Under the pieces are notes generated by a model that had not been told where the DNA came from, did no database searches, and was given only the letters and a program-made list of their open reading frames with translations. A stretch of 64,000 nt of DNA from QNYZ01 sp964577615 (GTDB lineage Bacteria > Desulfobacterota > Desulfobacteria > Desulfobacterales > QNYZ01), in NCBI GenBank assembly GCA_964577615.1, contig CAZNZW010000007.1:1-64000 (forward strand), given 5' to 3'. A program made the translations under genes and the position numbers. Position 1 is the stretch's first letter; each line of letters begins with the position of its first letter. This document shows, one piece after another, positions 54,748-63,693 of this stretch.

Positions 54748-56301
54748 TTGAATATGGGATATCCGGTACTTTCACTATTAATTTTCTTCCCCCTGGCGGC
54801 GGCCGCAGGCCTTCTTTTCCTGAAAAGCCCCCGAATCATCCGGGGATATACCCTGGCCGCCTCCATTGTAGAAATATTTTTAGCGCTTCCCACGCTTGGT
54901 TTCCAGCATATTTCAAAATTTCAATTTGTCGAGCGGCTGCCGTGGGTACCCCGCTGGGGACTGGAATACTATCTGGGGATGGACGGCATCAGTGTCCTGA
55001 TGGTGTGGCTGACGGTGGCTGTTCTACCTCTGTGCGTGCTCTGCTCGTGGACGTATATCGACCGGCGCGTGAAGGCCTTTCACTTCTGTCTCCTCTTTAT
55101 GACAGCCATGTGCGTCGGGGTTTTTACCGCCCTGGACCTGGTCCTTTTCTATGTTTTCTGGGAAGCCATGCTGGTTCCCATGTATCTGCTCATCGCCGTC
55201 TGGGGGGGAGACGAAAAACGCTACGCTTCGATTAAATTTTTTCTTTACACGCTGGTCGGTTCCGTTCTATTGCTCGTTGCCTTTGTGGCCTTTAAAGTCG
55301 CGGGCGGGACTTTTTCGATTCCCGACCTGATGCATCAGTCTTTTACGTTTCGTTTCCAGTTCTGGGCATTTCTGGCCATGGCCATCGCCTTTGCCATTAA
55401 AGTCCCCATGTTTCCTTTTCACACCTGGCTGCCGGCAGCGCATGTCCAGGCACCGGCAGCCGGATCGGTGATTCTGGCCGCAGTGCTGCTGAAGATGGGC
55501 GCCTATGGTTTTCTCCGGTTCTGTCTGCCGCTGACCCCGGCCGCCAGCGTCTATTTCGCGCCCATGATGATTGCCGTATCCGTTGCCTCAATCCTCTACG
55601 GCGGGGCCGTGGCCCTGGGGCAGAGCGACATTAAAAAGCTGATCGCCTACTCATCGGTCGGCCATATGGGGTTTGTTACCCTGGGAATTTTTCTCTTCAA
55701 CCTGCGCGGAGCCGAAGGCGCCCTTTTTCAAATGCTCAACCACGGCATCATCACCGGCGGACTTTTCATGATGATCGGCACAGTGTACGAACGGAGCCAC
55801 AGCCGGTCTATTTCCGACAACCTGGGTCTGGGCAAATATCTACCGGCCTTCATGTTCTTCTGGGGACTGTACGCTCTGGCGTCTTTTGCCTTTCCCGGCA
55901 CCAACGGATTTGTGGGCGAACTGCTTGTTTTCGTGGGCGCCTTTCAGAAAAGCACCTGGATCGGTTTTGCCCTGGTCCCCGGCGCGCTGCTGGCGGCGGC
56001 TTATATGTTCCGCGTTTCCCTGAAGCTGGCATGGGGCGAGCCCTGCACGGCCAAAACGTGGCCGGACCTGAACCTGCGTGAGTGGAGCTATCTCGTCTTT
56101 CCGGCTCTTTTTGTTTTCTACATCGGCCTGAATCCCGGTATTTTTTTCAAAATCATGGATCCGTCGCTGACCCGGCTGCTGACTGAAATCAACGCACAAC
56201 CGAAACAGATCGTCCGTATCGAACAGCCGCAACCCGAACTCCCCGCCATGGCCCATCTGATGGAACCGATCCGGCTGGCGACCCGTTCGGCGCAAAAATA
56301 G
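54748..56301 (+). CDS. nuoM: Complex I subunit NuoM
   Basis: 517 residues. The TTG at 54748 fits AAAGGAG (8-base gap) better than the ATG at 54754. Conserved channel residues: Glu in FYVFWEAMLVPMYLL, Lys in FAIKVPMFPFHTWLPAAH and Lys in AAVLLKMGAYGFLRF. Fourteen helices. Confidence 0.93.
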   Translation: MNMGYPVLSLLIFFPLAAAAGLLFLKSPRIIRGYTLAASIVEIFLALPTLGFQHISKFQFVERLPWVPRWGLEYYLGMDGISVLMVWLTVAVLPLCVLCSWTYIDRRVKAFHFCLLFMTAMCVGVFTALDLVLFYVFWEAMLVPMYLLIAVWGGDEKRYASIKFFLYTLVGSVLLLVAFVAFKVAGGTFSIPDLMHQSFTFRFQFWAFLAMAIAFAIKVPMFPFHTWLPAAHVQAPAAGSVILAAVLLKMGAYGFLRFCLPLTPAASVYFAPMMIAVSVASILYGGAVALGQSDIKKLIAYSSVGHMGFVTLGIFLFNLRGAEGALFQMLNHGIITGGLFMMIGTVYERSHSRSISDNLGLGKYLPAFMFFWGLYALASFAFPGTNGFVGELLVFVGAFQKSTWIGFALVPGALLAAAYMFRVSLKLAWGEPCTAKTWPDLNLREWSYLVFPALFVFYIGLNPGIFFKIMDPSLTRLLTEINAQPKQIVRIEQPQPELPAMAHLMEPIRLATRSAQK

Positions 56302-56313
56302 GAAACGTACACC

Positions 56314-57738
56314 ATGAATATCAACCTGTCACTGCTGATACCCGAAATATACTTTGCGGGCCTGGTACTGGCGCTCTTTTTTCAGAGCCTCGTCGGGCGT
56401 AACAAGCGGACGACTCAATACTGGATTCTCCCTGCCACCGCTGTCGGTTTTGCCCTCACGCTGACTTCTCTCGGTGCACGCGGTACGCTCTTTTCCCAGG
56501 CCTACCGCGTTGATGCCCTTTCCCAGTTTTTCAAAGCCGTTATCGCTTTCGGATTCATGATAGCGGCCACCAATGCCGTCCGCCAGCCCACCCTGGAAGA
56601 CAGTAAAAGAGCCGATTATTTCATGTTTTTCAGTCTGTCGGCCCTGGGTCTGACACTCCTTGCCTCGGCAGTAGAACTGGTGACCATGTATCTGGCGCTG
56701 GAGCTTTCGGCATACAGCCTCTATGCCGTCATTCCGCTGCGATCAAAGGATCCACGGGCCGCCGAAGCGGCGGTTAAGTATATTCTTTTCGGCGCTGTTG
56801 CCACGGCGCTGTCCCTTTATGGCCTTTCTTATATCATGGCGGTTCAGCATTCCACCTTTTTGAAAGATCTGGGCGCCGTTTCGTGGGCCTTCGGCGACGT
56901 TCCCATGGCCGTCATCGGGCTGTCTTTGTATCTGGTCGGGATGTTTTACAAGTTGGCCCTGTTTCCTTTTCATTTCTGGGCGCCTGATGTCTACCAGGGT
57001 GCCAGCAATGAAACCGCCGCTTACGTGGCCACCCTGCCCAAGATGGGTGCCGTGGTGATTCTGGTTCGCCTGGCGGCCATGCTCAAACCCGGCCTGGAAA
57101 TTACCACCATCCTCGCCGTTCTGGGCGCGGCTTCCATGACTTATGGTAATTTTGCCGCCTTGGCCCAGAAGGATTTGAAGCGGCTGCTCGGGTTTTCATC
57201 GGTGGCCCATGCCGGATATGTGATGGTCGGTCTGGTGGCTGGATCGGCGCTGGCCCTGTCTGCCGCCGCTTTTTACGCCATGGCCTACCTCTTAATGAAC
57301 CTGCTCTGCTTCTGGGTAATCAGCCGAATAGCGGTTGACGGGCGCAACCTGACGTTTTCAGATCTGAATGGCCTTTACAAACGCGCACCCGTACTGGCTT
57401 TTTCCCTGGCCGCCGGCGCTTTTGCTCTGGTCGGTCTCCCGCCCACGGTGGGGTTTATCGGTAAGTTTTTTCTCATCGCTGCCGCCTGGAATCAGGGATA
57501 CAACTGGCTGGTCATCATTCTCGTTGTCAACTCGGCTATCGCCATCTATTACTATCTCAGCCTGGTCCGTCACGCCTATACCGAAGATACGCCCCCCGAA
57601 AATTCCCCGGCTCCGGATGTCAGCGCATTTTCACTGGTCGGCGCCGGTCTGCTCGCGGCAATCGTACTGTTGATCGGGATTATTCCGGCGCCTTTCTTTG
57701 AATGGGCCTTTAAAGCCGGAAACAGTTTGATTCCCTAA
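56314..57738 (+). CDS. nuoN: Complex I subunit NuoN
   Basis: 474 residues. Glu in MYLALELSAYSLYAV, Lys in MFYKLALFPFHFWAPDVYQGASNETAAYVATLPKMG. Last complex I gene. No nuoE, nuoF or nuoG follows. Confidence 0.95.
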   Translation: MNINLSLLIPEIYFAGLVLALFFQSLVGRNKRTTQYWILPATAVGFALTLTSLGARGTLFSQAYRVDALSQFFKAVIAFGFMIAATNAVRQPTLEDSKRADYFMFFSLSALGLTLLASAVELVTMYLALELSAYSLYAVIPLRSKDPRAAEAAVKYILFGAVATALSLYGLSYIMAVQHSTFLKDLGAVSWAFGDVPMAVIGLSLYLVGMFYKLALFPFHFWAPDVYQGASNETAAYVATLPKMGAVVILVRLAAMLKPGLEITTILAVLGAASMTYGNFAALAQKDLKRLLGFSSVAHAGYVMVGLVAGSALALSAAAFYAMAYLLMNLLCFWVISRIAVDGRNLTFSDLNGLYKRAPVLAFSLAAGAFALVGLPPTVGFIGKFFLIAAAWNQGYNWLVIILVVNSAIAIYYYLSLVRHAYTEDTPPENSPAPDVSAFSLVGAGLLAAIVLLIGIIPAPFFEWAFKAGNSLIP

Positions 57739-57784
57739 CTTTTATTACGAATCTCTATTCCCTCCGGCGGTTTCCTCAGATACC

Positions 57785-57806
57785 TTTCGCCTTTATTTTG
57801 GCGAAA
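57785..57806 (+). terminator. Hairpin after nuoN
   Basis: TTTCGCC (57785-57791) and GGCGAAA (57800-57806) form a perfect 7-base stem with an AT-rich loop. It lies 47 bases after nuoN and 17 before the Fis-like gene. It could be a weak terminator or a protein-binding site; there is no T run. Confidence 0.45.
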
Positions 57807-57822
57807 TGAGGTAGTGTTACAG

Positions 57823-58002
57823 ATGCAACAGTTTTTGAATCACAATGATAGTAGCACTTGTATCCAGGCTGTACAAACTGACTTTAAAAAATACCAGAAA
57901 GATATTGTAAGACAGACTTATGAGCAACTTGGTGGGAATGTATCAGCTGTGGCAAGAAAATTAGGGATTTCAAGAAATACCGTATATAAAAAATTATCCT
58001 AA
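57823..58002 (+). CDS. Stand-alone Fis-type helix-turn-helix protein
   Basis: 59 residues from ATG 57823. The C-terminal half (RQTYEQLGGNVSAVARKLGISRNTVYKKLS) is a textbook Fis-family helix-turn-helix, as in the ends of NtrC-type activators. There is no AAA+ or receiver domain and the frame begins shortly upstream, so it is a complete small protein or the preserved end of a lost activator. It lies between nuo and the ribosomal operon and is more AT-rich than nuo. Confidence 0.75.
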   Translation: MQQFLNHNDSSTCIQAVQTDFKKYQKDIVRQTYEQLGGNVSAVARKLGISRNTVYKKLS

Positions 58003-58004
58003 CA

Positions 58005-58045
58005 GGCACGATGCCTCGCAGCACCGTGCCCTCCTAACTTTTTTT
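58005..58045 (+). terminator. Terminator between the Fis-like gene and rplQ
   Basis: GGCACG (58005-58010) pairs with CGTGCC (58025-58030), followed by a run of seven T residues (58039-58045). On the minus strand a poly-T tract also follows more loosely (plus-strand A run near 57988-57993). It probably ends the plus-strand transcript and may act in both directions. Confidence 0.5.
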
Positions 58046-58067
58046 ATCTTCCCCTTATCAGCCTCGA

Positions 58068-58655
58068 CTATTTGTCTCCTTTGGCAGACTCTTCATTGTC
58101 AACCACAGGCTCTTCTTCTGAGGGTTGTTCATCAGCATCAGTTTCAGACAGTGAAGACTCAGATTCTTCGATGTTATCCTTTAAGGTTCTGGTGTCGGAA
58201 TCTTTTTTAACCTCATCACTACCAGCAATGGCTTTAGATGTATCTGTTTCTGGCGCAGGTTTTTTGGCTTTCTTCTTCGATTTCGCCTTCCGTTTTTCTT
58301 CAAACGTGACAAATTCAATCAAAGACATGGCGGCCGCGTCTCCAGGTCGCCGCCCCAGTTTTACCACCCGGGTATAGCCCCCGGATACGTTTCCAAATTT
58401 TTCTGGCGCTTCGTCAAACAGTTTATTGACTACCGCGCGTTCAGTTACTATAGCCAGTGCCTGCCGACGTGCATGGAGATCTCCCCGCTTGGCCAATGTA
58501 ACCAGTTTGTCCCCCCAGCGCCGCAACTCCTTAGCTTTGGCATCAGTGGTTTTAATTTTCCCATATTTAATTAGCGAAGTCACCATGTTACGGAACATCG
58601 CCTTCCGGTGACTCGATGTTCGATTTAATTTTATGCCGGCTTTTCGATGTCTCAT
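58068..58655 (-). CDS. rplQ: 50S ribosomal protein L17 with acidic C-terminal extension
   Basis: 195 residues. The first about 120 are a normal L17 (MRHRKAGIKLNRTSSHRKAM, RNMVTSLIKYGKIKTT). The rest is a low-complexity tail: first Lys-rich (KRKAKSKKKAKK), then Glu/Asp/Ser-rich to the end. Usual length is about 120, so the tail adds roughly 70 residues. Last gene of the alpha operon. Confidence 0.96.
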   Translation of the reverse strand: MRHRKAGIKLNRTSSHRKAMFRNMVTSLIKYGKIKTTDAKAKELRRWGDKLVTLAKRGDLHARRQALAIVTERAVVNKLFDEAPEKFGNVSGGYTRVVKLGRRPGDAAAMSLIEFVTFEEKRKAKSKKKAKKPAPETDTSKAIAGSDEVKKDSDTRTLKDNIEESESSLSETDADEQPSEEEPVVDNEESAKGDK

Positions 58656-58664
58656 TTAAATTAC

Positions 58665-59687
58665 TTACTCCTCTTTTTCAGCCACTTCATCCTCGGGAGG
58701 TTCAAATCCCTCTAATTCCGTACCCAATGACAAGCCCATCTCGCTGAGAACCTCCTTGATTTCATTGAGGGACTTTCGGCCAAAATTCTTTGTTTTCAAC
58801 ATTTCATTTTCGTTTTTGCTGACAAGCTGATAAATTTTTTGAATATCGGCATTTTTCAAGCAATTGGCACTTCGAACGGATAATTCCAATTCATCCACAC
58901 TTCGATACAGATTTTCATTAAAAACAGGTTTTTCATTCTGCCCCTTTTTAATGGGTTTTGGAAGTGATTCTTCATCAAAGTTGATGAAAATTGTCATCTG
59001 TTCCTTCATTATTTTTGCCGCATAAGCCACTGCATTTTCAGGGGTTACACTTCCATCTGTCCAGACCTCAAAGGTAAGCTTATCATAATCAGTCTTTTGC
59101 CCGACACGTGCCTGCCCGACAGTATATACTACTCTTTTGATCGGAGAAAAAACAGAATCGATAGGAATAGTACCTACCGGTGCTTCAGGGTCTTTATTGT
59201 TTTCAGCAAGACAGTAACCCTTTCCGACTTTCACCGCCATCTCAATATTGAGGTTCGCTTTTTCGTTTAAAGTCGCAATATGTTGATCAGGATTCAAAAT
59301 ATCACATTGACCATCGTCACTGATGATATCAGCAGCCGTAAGAACCTGTTCCCCTTTTGCAGAAATACGAAGCATTTTGGGTTCCTGGTCTGAAACCTTA
59401 AGACGAACAGATTTAAGGTTCAGCATAATCTCAGACACATCTTCAAGAACATGCGGAACCGCGGAAAATTCATGCATGACATCATCAAACTTTACCGAAA
59501 CAATAGCCGCCCCGTAAAGAGATGATAAAACGATCCTCCTCAACGCATTGCCGATAGTTATTCCGAAACCGCGTTCAAGTGGTTCGCAGACAAATTTACC
59601 ATAAAATGGCGTACTTTCATCCTTAACCACTTTTTCAGGCATGATCATGTGTTGCCAGTTCATCGGTATCAATTCATTTGTTGCCAT
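58665..59687 (-). CDS. rpoA: RNA polymerase alpha subunit
   Basis: 340 residues. N-terminal dimerisation domain (GNALRRIVLSSLYGAAI) and C-terminal domain (SANCLKNADIQKIYQLV, NFGRKSLNEIKEVL) both intact. GGAG lies eight bases before the start. Confidence 0.98.
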   Translation of the reverse strand: MATNELIPMNWQHMIMPEKVVKDESTPFYGKFVCEPLERGFGITIGNALRRIVLSSLYGAAIVSVKFDDVMHEFSAVPHVLEDVSEIMLNLKSVRLKVSDQEPKMLRISAKGEQVLTAADIISDDGQCDILNPDQHIATLNEKANLNIEMAVKVGKGYCLAENNKDPEAPVGTIPIDSVFSPIKRVVYTVGQARVGQKTDYDKLTFEVWTDGSVTPENAVAYAAKIMKEQMTIFINFDEESLPKPIKKGQNEKPVFNENLYRSVDELELSVRSANCLKNADIQKIYQLVSKNENEMLKTKNFGRKSLNEIKEVLSEMGLSLGTELEGFEPPEDEVAEKEE

Positions 59688-59776
59688 TATATCATCTCCG
59701 GGAAGGTGAATGGAAGATCGATCGATACATTATGGTGCTAAAATACCATTCGCTCATCAAAAACCCTTCGAATTCT

Positions 59777-60400
59777 TTATTTGGAGTAAAGCTCCACTAT
59801 TAATTGTTCCTGCATCGGCATGGTCAAATCTTCTCGAACGGGCATCGTTTTTACACTTCCCTTAAAAGCTTCCTTATCCAGATCAAGCCATTGAGGGATA
59901 CCCCGTCTGACTACAGCTTCCATGGCGTCGGTAATGACCTGTAGATCTTTTTTTCTGGGCTGAATGATGTCATTTTCCTGAACAATATAAGAAGGTATGT
60001 TGACTTTTTTCCCATTCACCCGGAAGTGGTTATGCCGAACCAGATGTCGGCCCTGGGTTCGAGAATTGACGAATCCTAAGCGATAGACAACATTATCCAG
60101 ACGACGTTCCAGCATAACGAGAAGATTGGTTCCGGTAATACCCCTTTGCCGCTCAGCTCTTTTAAAAAACAGATGAAATTGTTTTTCAGTCAAACCATAC
60201 ATGCGTTTAATTTTTTGTTTTTCTCTAAGCTGAATGCCATAATCAGACATCTTTCTTCCGCGTCGCTGACCATGTTGTCCGGGGGGATAGCCTCTCCGGT
60301 CAAAGCCGCATTTATCTGAATAACACCGATCTCCTTTAAGAAACAGCTTTAGATTTTCCCGTCGACAAAGCCGACAAACTGAACCTGTATACCGTGCCAA
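59777..60400 (-). CDS. rpsD: 30S ribosomal protein S4
   Basis: 207 residues, zinc-binding version (CRLCRRENLKLFLKGDRC ... C). S4 RNA-binding motif RLDNVVYRLGFVNSRTQ and HLVRHNHFRVNGK present. In many bacteria S4 represses its own operon; the 89-base gap to rpoA has no obvious site. Confidence 0.98.
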   Translation of the reverse strand: MARYTGSVCRLCRRENLKLFLKGDRCYSDKCGFDRRGYPPGQHGQRRGRKMSDYGIQLREKQKIKRMYGLTEKQFHLFFKRAERQRGITGTNLLVMLERRLDNVVYRLGFVNSRTQGRHLVRHNHFRVNGKKVNIPSYIVQENDIIQPRKKDLQVITDAMEAVVRRGIPQWLDLDKEAFKGSVKTMPVREDLTMPMQEQLIVELYSK

Positions 60401-60449
60401 ATGATCCTCCTTACTGATTTTTTAATTATAGTACAAATCAGTAAACAAA

Positions 60450-60836
60450 TTAAACCCGCCGGCGTTTCGGGGGTCGACACCCATTATGGGGTACTGGTGT
60501 GACATCCTTAATCAACGTAATAACGAATCCTGCTGCCTGAAGCGCTCGTAAGGCGGATTCTCTACCGCTTCCAGGCCCCTTAACATAAACTTCCACACTT
60601 TTCATGCCATGTTCCATTGCCTTGCTAACCGCGTCCTGAGCGGCCAATTGAGCGGCAAATGGCGTGCTTTTCCGGGATCCCTTGAAACCCTGCCCTCCGG
60701 CACTCGACCATGCAATGGTATTTCCTGCTTTATCAGTAATCGTCACGATCGTATTGTTAAAAGTGGAGTGAATATGGACGACACCGCTAGAAATATTCTT
60801 TTTTTCTTTTTTTTTGGAGCGGACTTTCTTAGCCAT
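60450..60836 (-). CDS. rpsK: 30S ribosomal protein S11
   Basis: 128 residues. VHIHSTFNNTIVTITDKAGN and HNGCRPPKRRRV at the end, as in all S11 proteins. Confidence 0.98.
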   Translation of the reverse strand: MAKKVRSKKKEKKNISSGVVHIHSTFNNTIVTITDKAGNTIAWSSAGGQGFKGSRKSTPFAAQLAAQDAVSKAMEHGMKSVEVYVKGPGSGRESALRALQAAGFVITLIKDVTPVPHNGCRPPKRRRV

Positions 60837-60867
60837 TGATCGTTCCTTGTATTATGATGTTCAGCTC

Positions 60868-61248
60868 TTAACCACGAGTGGTCGCTTTTTTCTTTACAGC
60901 AGTCCGTCGCGGACCCTTGCGTGTGCGGGCATTAGTACTCGTCCTCTGCCCTCTGACGGGTAGAGACCTTCTATGCCTCAGCCCACGATAGCAGCCCAAG
61001 TCCATCAATCGTTTGATATCCATGGATATACTGGAACGCAGTTCACCCTCAACTTTGTATCCGTCATCAATAGCTTTACGAATCTGATTAACATCCGACT
61101 CCGTCAGATCATCGGTTTTCATATCGGGGTTAATGCCAACCTTAGCCAAAATTTCTTTGGATGTGGTTCTACCGATTCCATATATGTAGGTAAGGCCGAT
61201 TTCAATTCGTTTGCGCCTTGGTAAATCTACGCCCGCGATTCTTGCCAC
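60868..61248 (-). CDS. rpsM: 30S ribosomal protein S13
   Basis: 126 residues. MARIAGVDLPRRKRIEIGLTYI, then CYRGLRHRRSLPVRGQRT. The basic tail is typical. Confidence 0.98.
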   Translation of the reverse strand: MARIAGVDLPRRKRIEIGLTYIYGIGRTTSKEILAKVGINPDMKTDDLTESDVNQIRKAIDDGYKVEGELRSSISMDIKRLMDLGCYRGLRHRRSLPVRGQRTSTNARTRKGPRRTAVKKKATTRG

Positions 61249-61270
61249 GGTATATCCTCCTATTTAATAT

Positions 61271-61384
61271 TTAACCCTGTCGCTGCTTATGCCGTTTATT
61301 TTCACAAATTACCCGAACAACACCCTTTCGCCGGACAATCTTACATTTATCACACATTTTTTTGACAGATGCTCTGACTTTCAT
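61271..61384 (-). CDS. rpmJ: 50S ribosomal protein L36
   Basis: 37 residues: MKVRASVKKMCDKCKIVRRK, then a GVVRVICENKRHKQRQG end. The zinc ligands C-x2-C, C and H are all present. It lies between rpsM and infA. Confidence 0.96.
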   Translation of the reverse strand: MKVRASVKKMCDKCKIVRRKGVVRVICENKRHKQRQG

Positions 61385-61458
61385 CGGTATGGCCTCCATT
61401 TATAAAATGCACCGTCATAAGACCGGCCATTCTATGGATATCTATTGGGTTGTCCTGT

Positions 61459-61677
61459 TTATTTCTCACGATATGTGATACGGCCCCGTGACAAATCGTA
61501 TGGAGATAATTCAACCGATACTTTGTCGCCCGGCAGAATCTTAATAAAATGCATCCGCATTTTCCCGGATATATGCGCCAGGACCTGATGTTTATTCTCA
61601 AGTTCTACCTTAAACATTGCATTGGGTAAGGTCTCCAGAACAACGCCCTCGACCTTGATTGCTTCTTCTTTCGCCAT
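61459..61677 (-). CDS. infA: Translation initiation factor IF-1
   Basis: 72 residues from ATG 61677 (MAKEEAIKVEGVVLETLPNA), with TTAGGTGG upstream. A longer GTG-started frame is not used. OB-fold protein; the motif HISGKMRMHFIKILPGD is present. Directly downstream of secY. Confidence 0.97.
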   Translation of the reverse strand: MAKEEAIKVEGVVLETLPNAMFKVELENKHQVLAHISGKMRMHFIKILPGDKVSVELSPYDLSRGRITYREK

Positions 61678-61748
61678 CAGATTTGCCACCTAATTAAAAA
61701 TTAACCGCTCCAAAAATTAAATCCCCATCATTTCATAAAATACGCGGT

Positions 61749-63047
61749 CTATTGTCTTCCTCGCATTCTTCCGCCACCTCTTTTGAGAAACCCTTCATAA
61801 TGGCGTGTCAACAGATGCGATTCTATCTGCCCCATTGTATCAATAGCCACGCCAACAACAATCAACAAGGCCGTCCCTCCGAAATAGAAAGGGACATTAA
61901 ACTTACTGATAAGAATGGAAGGGAGTACACATACAGCAGACACGTAAATTGCCCCGCCTAGGGTAATCCGGGTGAGCACTCGATCAATGTATTCCGCCGT
62001 TCTTTTCCCCGGCCGGATACCTGGGATGAATCCACCATTTTTTTTCATATTATCGGCGACATCCTCAGGATTAAAAGTAATTGCCGTATAAAAATAACAG
62101 AAAAAGAAGATAAAACTGACATATAAGGCCGTATAAAACAGTCCACCCGGACGTAAGGATGCACTGACCGCTTTTACCCAGGGAACGTCGATAAAATTTG
62201 CAATCGTTGCTGGAAACATAATAATAGATGAAGCGAAAATCGGTGGTATAACACCGGAGGTATTGATCTTCAACGGCAAATGAGTACTTTGCCCACCATA
62301 CATTTTTCGACCGACCATACGCTTGGCATATTGAACCGGTATTCTACGCTGCCCCTGTTCCACATAAATAATAAAAGCGACAACTGCTACCATCATAACT
62401 AGTAATAGTAGCATTGCGAATACGCTGATTTCATTTGTTGATAACAATCTAAAAGTATTTCCAATTGCCGCAGGCAGCCTGGCCACAATTCCTGCAAAAA
62501 TAATCAGCGAAATACCATTACCGATTCCACGTTCGGTAATCTGCTCACCCAGCCACATGATAAAGGCCGTGCCGGCTGTTAACGTAATAACGGTCATAAT
62601 TCGGAAGGGCCAGCCGGGAATCATGGCAACCCCCATCTTCTCCAGCCCGACGCTGATCCCGATGCCTTGAATAATACTCAAAACAACGGTGCCGTAACGC
62701 GTGTATTGTGTGATTTTTTTCTGACCCTGGGCCCCCTCTTTTTTTAATTCCTCGAGATACGGAATCACGACGGTAAGCAGTTGAAGAATAATTGAAGCGC
62801 TGATGTAGGGCATAATTCCCAAAGCGAAAACAGACAACCGCTGTAAAGCGCCGCCGGAAAACATGTTAAAGACGCCCAGAACAGTATCTTTATATCTTGC
62901 AAAAATATCGGCCAGCGCAGAACTGTCGATACCCGGTACCGGAATTGCCACTCCCACTCTGTAAATGGCTAAAAGGGCAATCGTAAATAAGATTCTACGT
63001 TTCAGCTCAGGAATTTTAAACAGGTTCTGAAAACCGTTTCCGATCAT
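61749..63047 (-). CDS. secY: Protein translocase subunit SecY
   Basis: 432 residues, ten helices. Motifs: PVPGIDSSAL near the start, GIMPYISASIILQLL, and VEQGQRRIPVQYAKRMVGRKMYGG. Ends KRGGGRMRGRQ. Next to rplO with no gap. Confidence 0.98.
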   Translation of the reverse strand: MIGNGFQNLFKIPELKRRILFTIALLAIYRVGVAIPVPGIDSSALADIFARYKDTVLGVFNMFSGGALQRLSVFALGIMPYISASIILQLLTVVIPYLEELKKEGAQGQKKITQYTRYGTVVLSIIQGIGISVGLEKMGVAMIPGWPFRIMTVITLTAGTAFIMWLGEQITERGIGNGISLIIFAGIVARLPAAIGNTFRLLSTNEISVFAMLLLLVMMVAVVAFIIYVEQGQRRIPVQYAKRMVGRKMYGGQSTHLPLKINTSGVIPPIFASSIIMFPATIANFIDVPWVKAVSASLRPGGLFYTALYVSFIFFFCYFYTAITFNPEDVADNMKKNGGFIPGIRPGKRTAEYIDRVLTRITLGGAIYVSAVCVLPSILISKFNVPFYFGGTALLIVVGVAIDTMGQIESHLLTRHYEGFLKRGGGRMRGRQ

Positions 63048-63488
63048 CTAAACAACCTCAATCGTTCCGCCATTATTTTCAATTTTTTCTCTGGCTGTCT
63101 GGCTGACTGCATTAACGCGAACAGTTAAGGATCGATCTATGTCACCATTTCCAAGCAACTTGATTCCATCTCTTCGTCCCTTAACAAGACCGGATCTGAC
63201 CAAAGCGATTTCATCCACAACTGTGCCTGCCTCAAATCGACTTAAATCTGAAATATTTATCAAAGCAATTCGCTTTTTAAAAATATTTGTAAATCCCCGT
63301 TTAGGCAATCGTCGCTGAAGCGGCATCTGGCCGCCCTCAAAACCGGGTCTCACGCCACCACCAGAGCGGCTGTTGCTGCCCTTATGTCCACGCCCGGATG
63401 TTTTCCCGAGGCCGGACCCAACGCCACGCCCCAGACGTTTTCGTTTACGTTTGGCACCCTTCGCTGGAGATAATTGATTCAATTGCAT
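63048..63488 (-). CDS. rplO: 50S ribosomal protein L15
   Basis: 146 residues. RKRLGRGVGSGLGKTSGRGHKG near the start; GFTNIFKKRIALINISDLSRF in the middle. Confidence 0.98.
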   Translation of the reverse strand: MQLNQLSPAKGAKRKRKRLGRGVGSGLGKTSGRGHKGSNSRSGGGVRPGFEGGQMPLQRRLPKRGFTNIFKKRIALINISDLSRFEAGTVVDEIALVRSGLVKGRRDGIKLLGNGDIDRSLTVRVNAVSQTAREKIENNGGTIEVV

Positions 63489-63492
63489 TATT

Positions 63493-63672
63493 TTACTCCT
63501 CTATCCGGACCAGGTGTGAAACAGTATTAATCATGCCCCTGATTTCCGGCGTATCCAGCAGGGTGACTGTTTTGTTCATTTTTGTCAGACCCATGCCCTT
63601 AAGAACACGACGATGCTTGTCCGGTCTACCAATCATACTTTTAATCAATTTTACTTTGACTTTTTCAGACAT
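63493..63672 (-). CDS. rpmD: 50S ribosomal protein L30
   Basis: 59 residues: MSEKVKVKLIKSMIGRPDKH at the start, then RRVLKGMGLTKMNKTVTLLD; ends at a stop four bases before rplO. Normal short L30 sequence. Confidence 0.95.
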   Translation of the reverse strand: MSEKVKVKLIKSMIGRPDKHRRVLKGMGLTKMNKTVTLLDTPEIRGMINTVSHLVRIEE

Positions 63673-63693
63673 GGAACCAATATCCTCTGCTGA

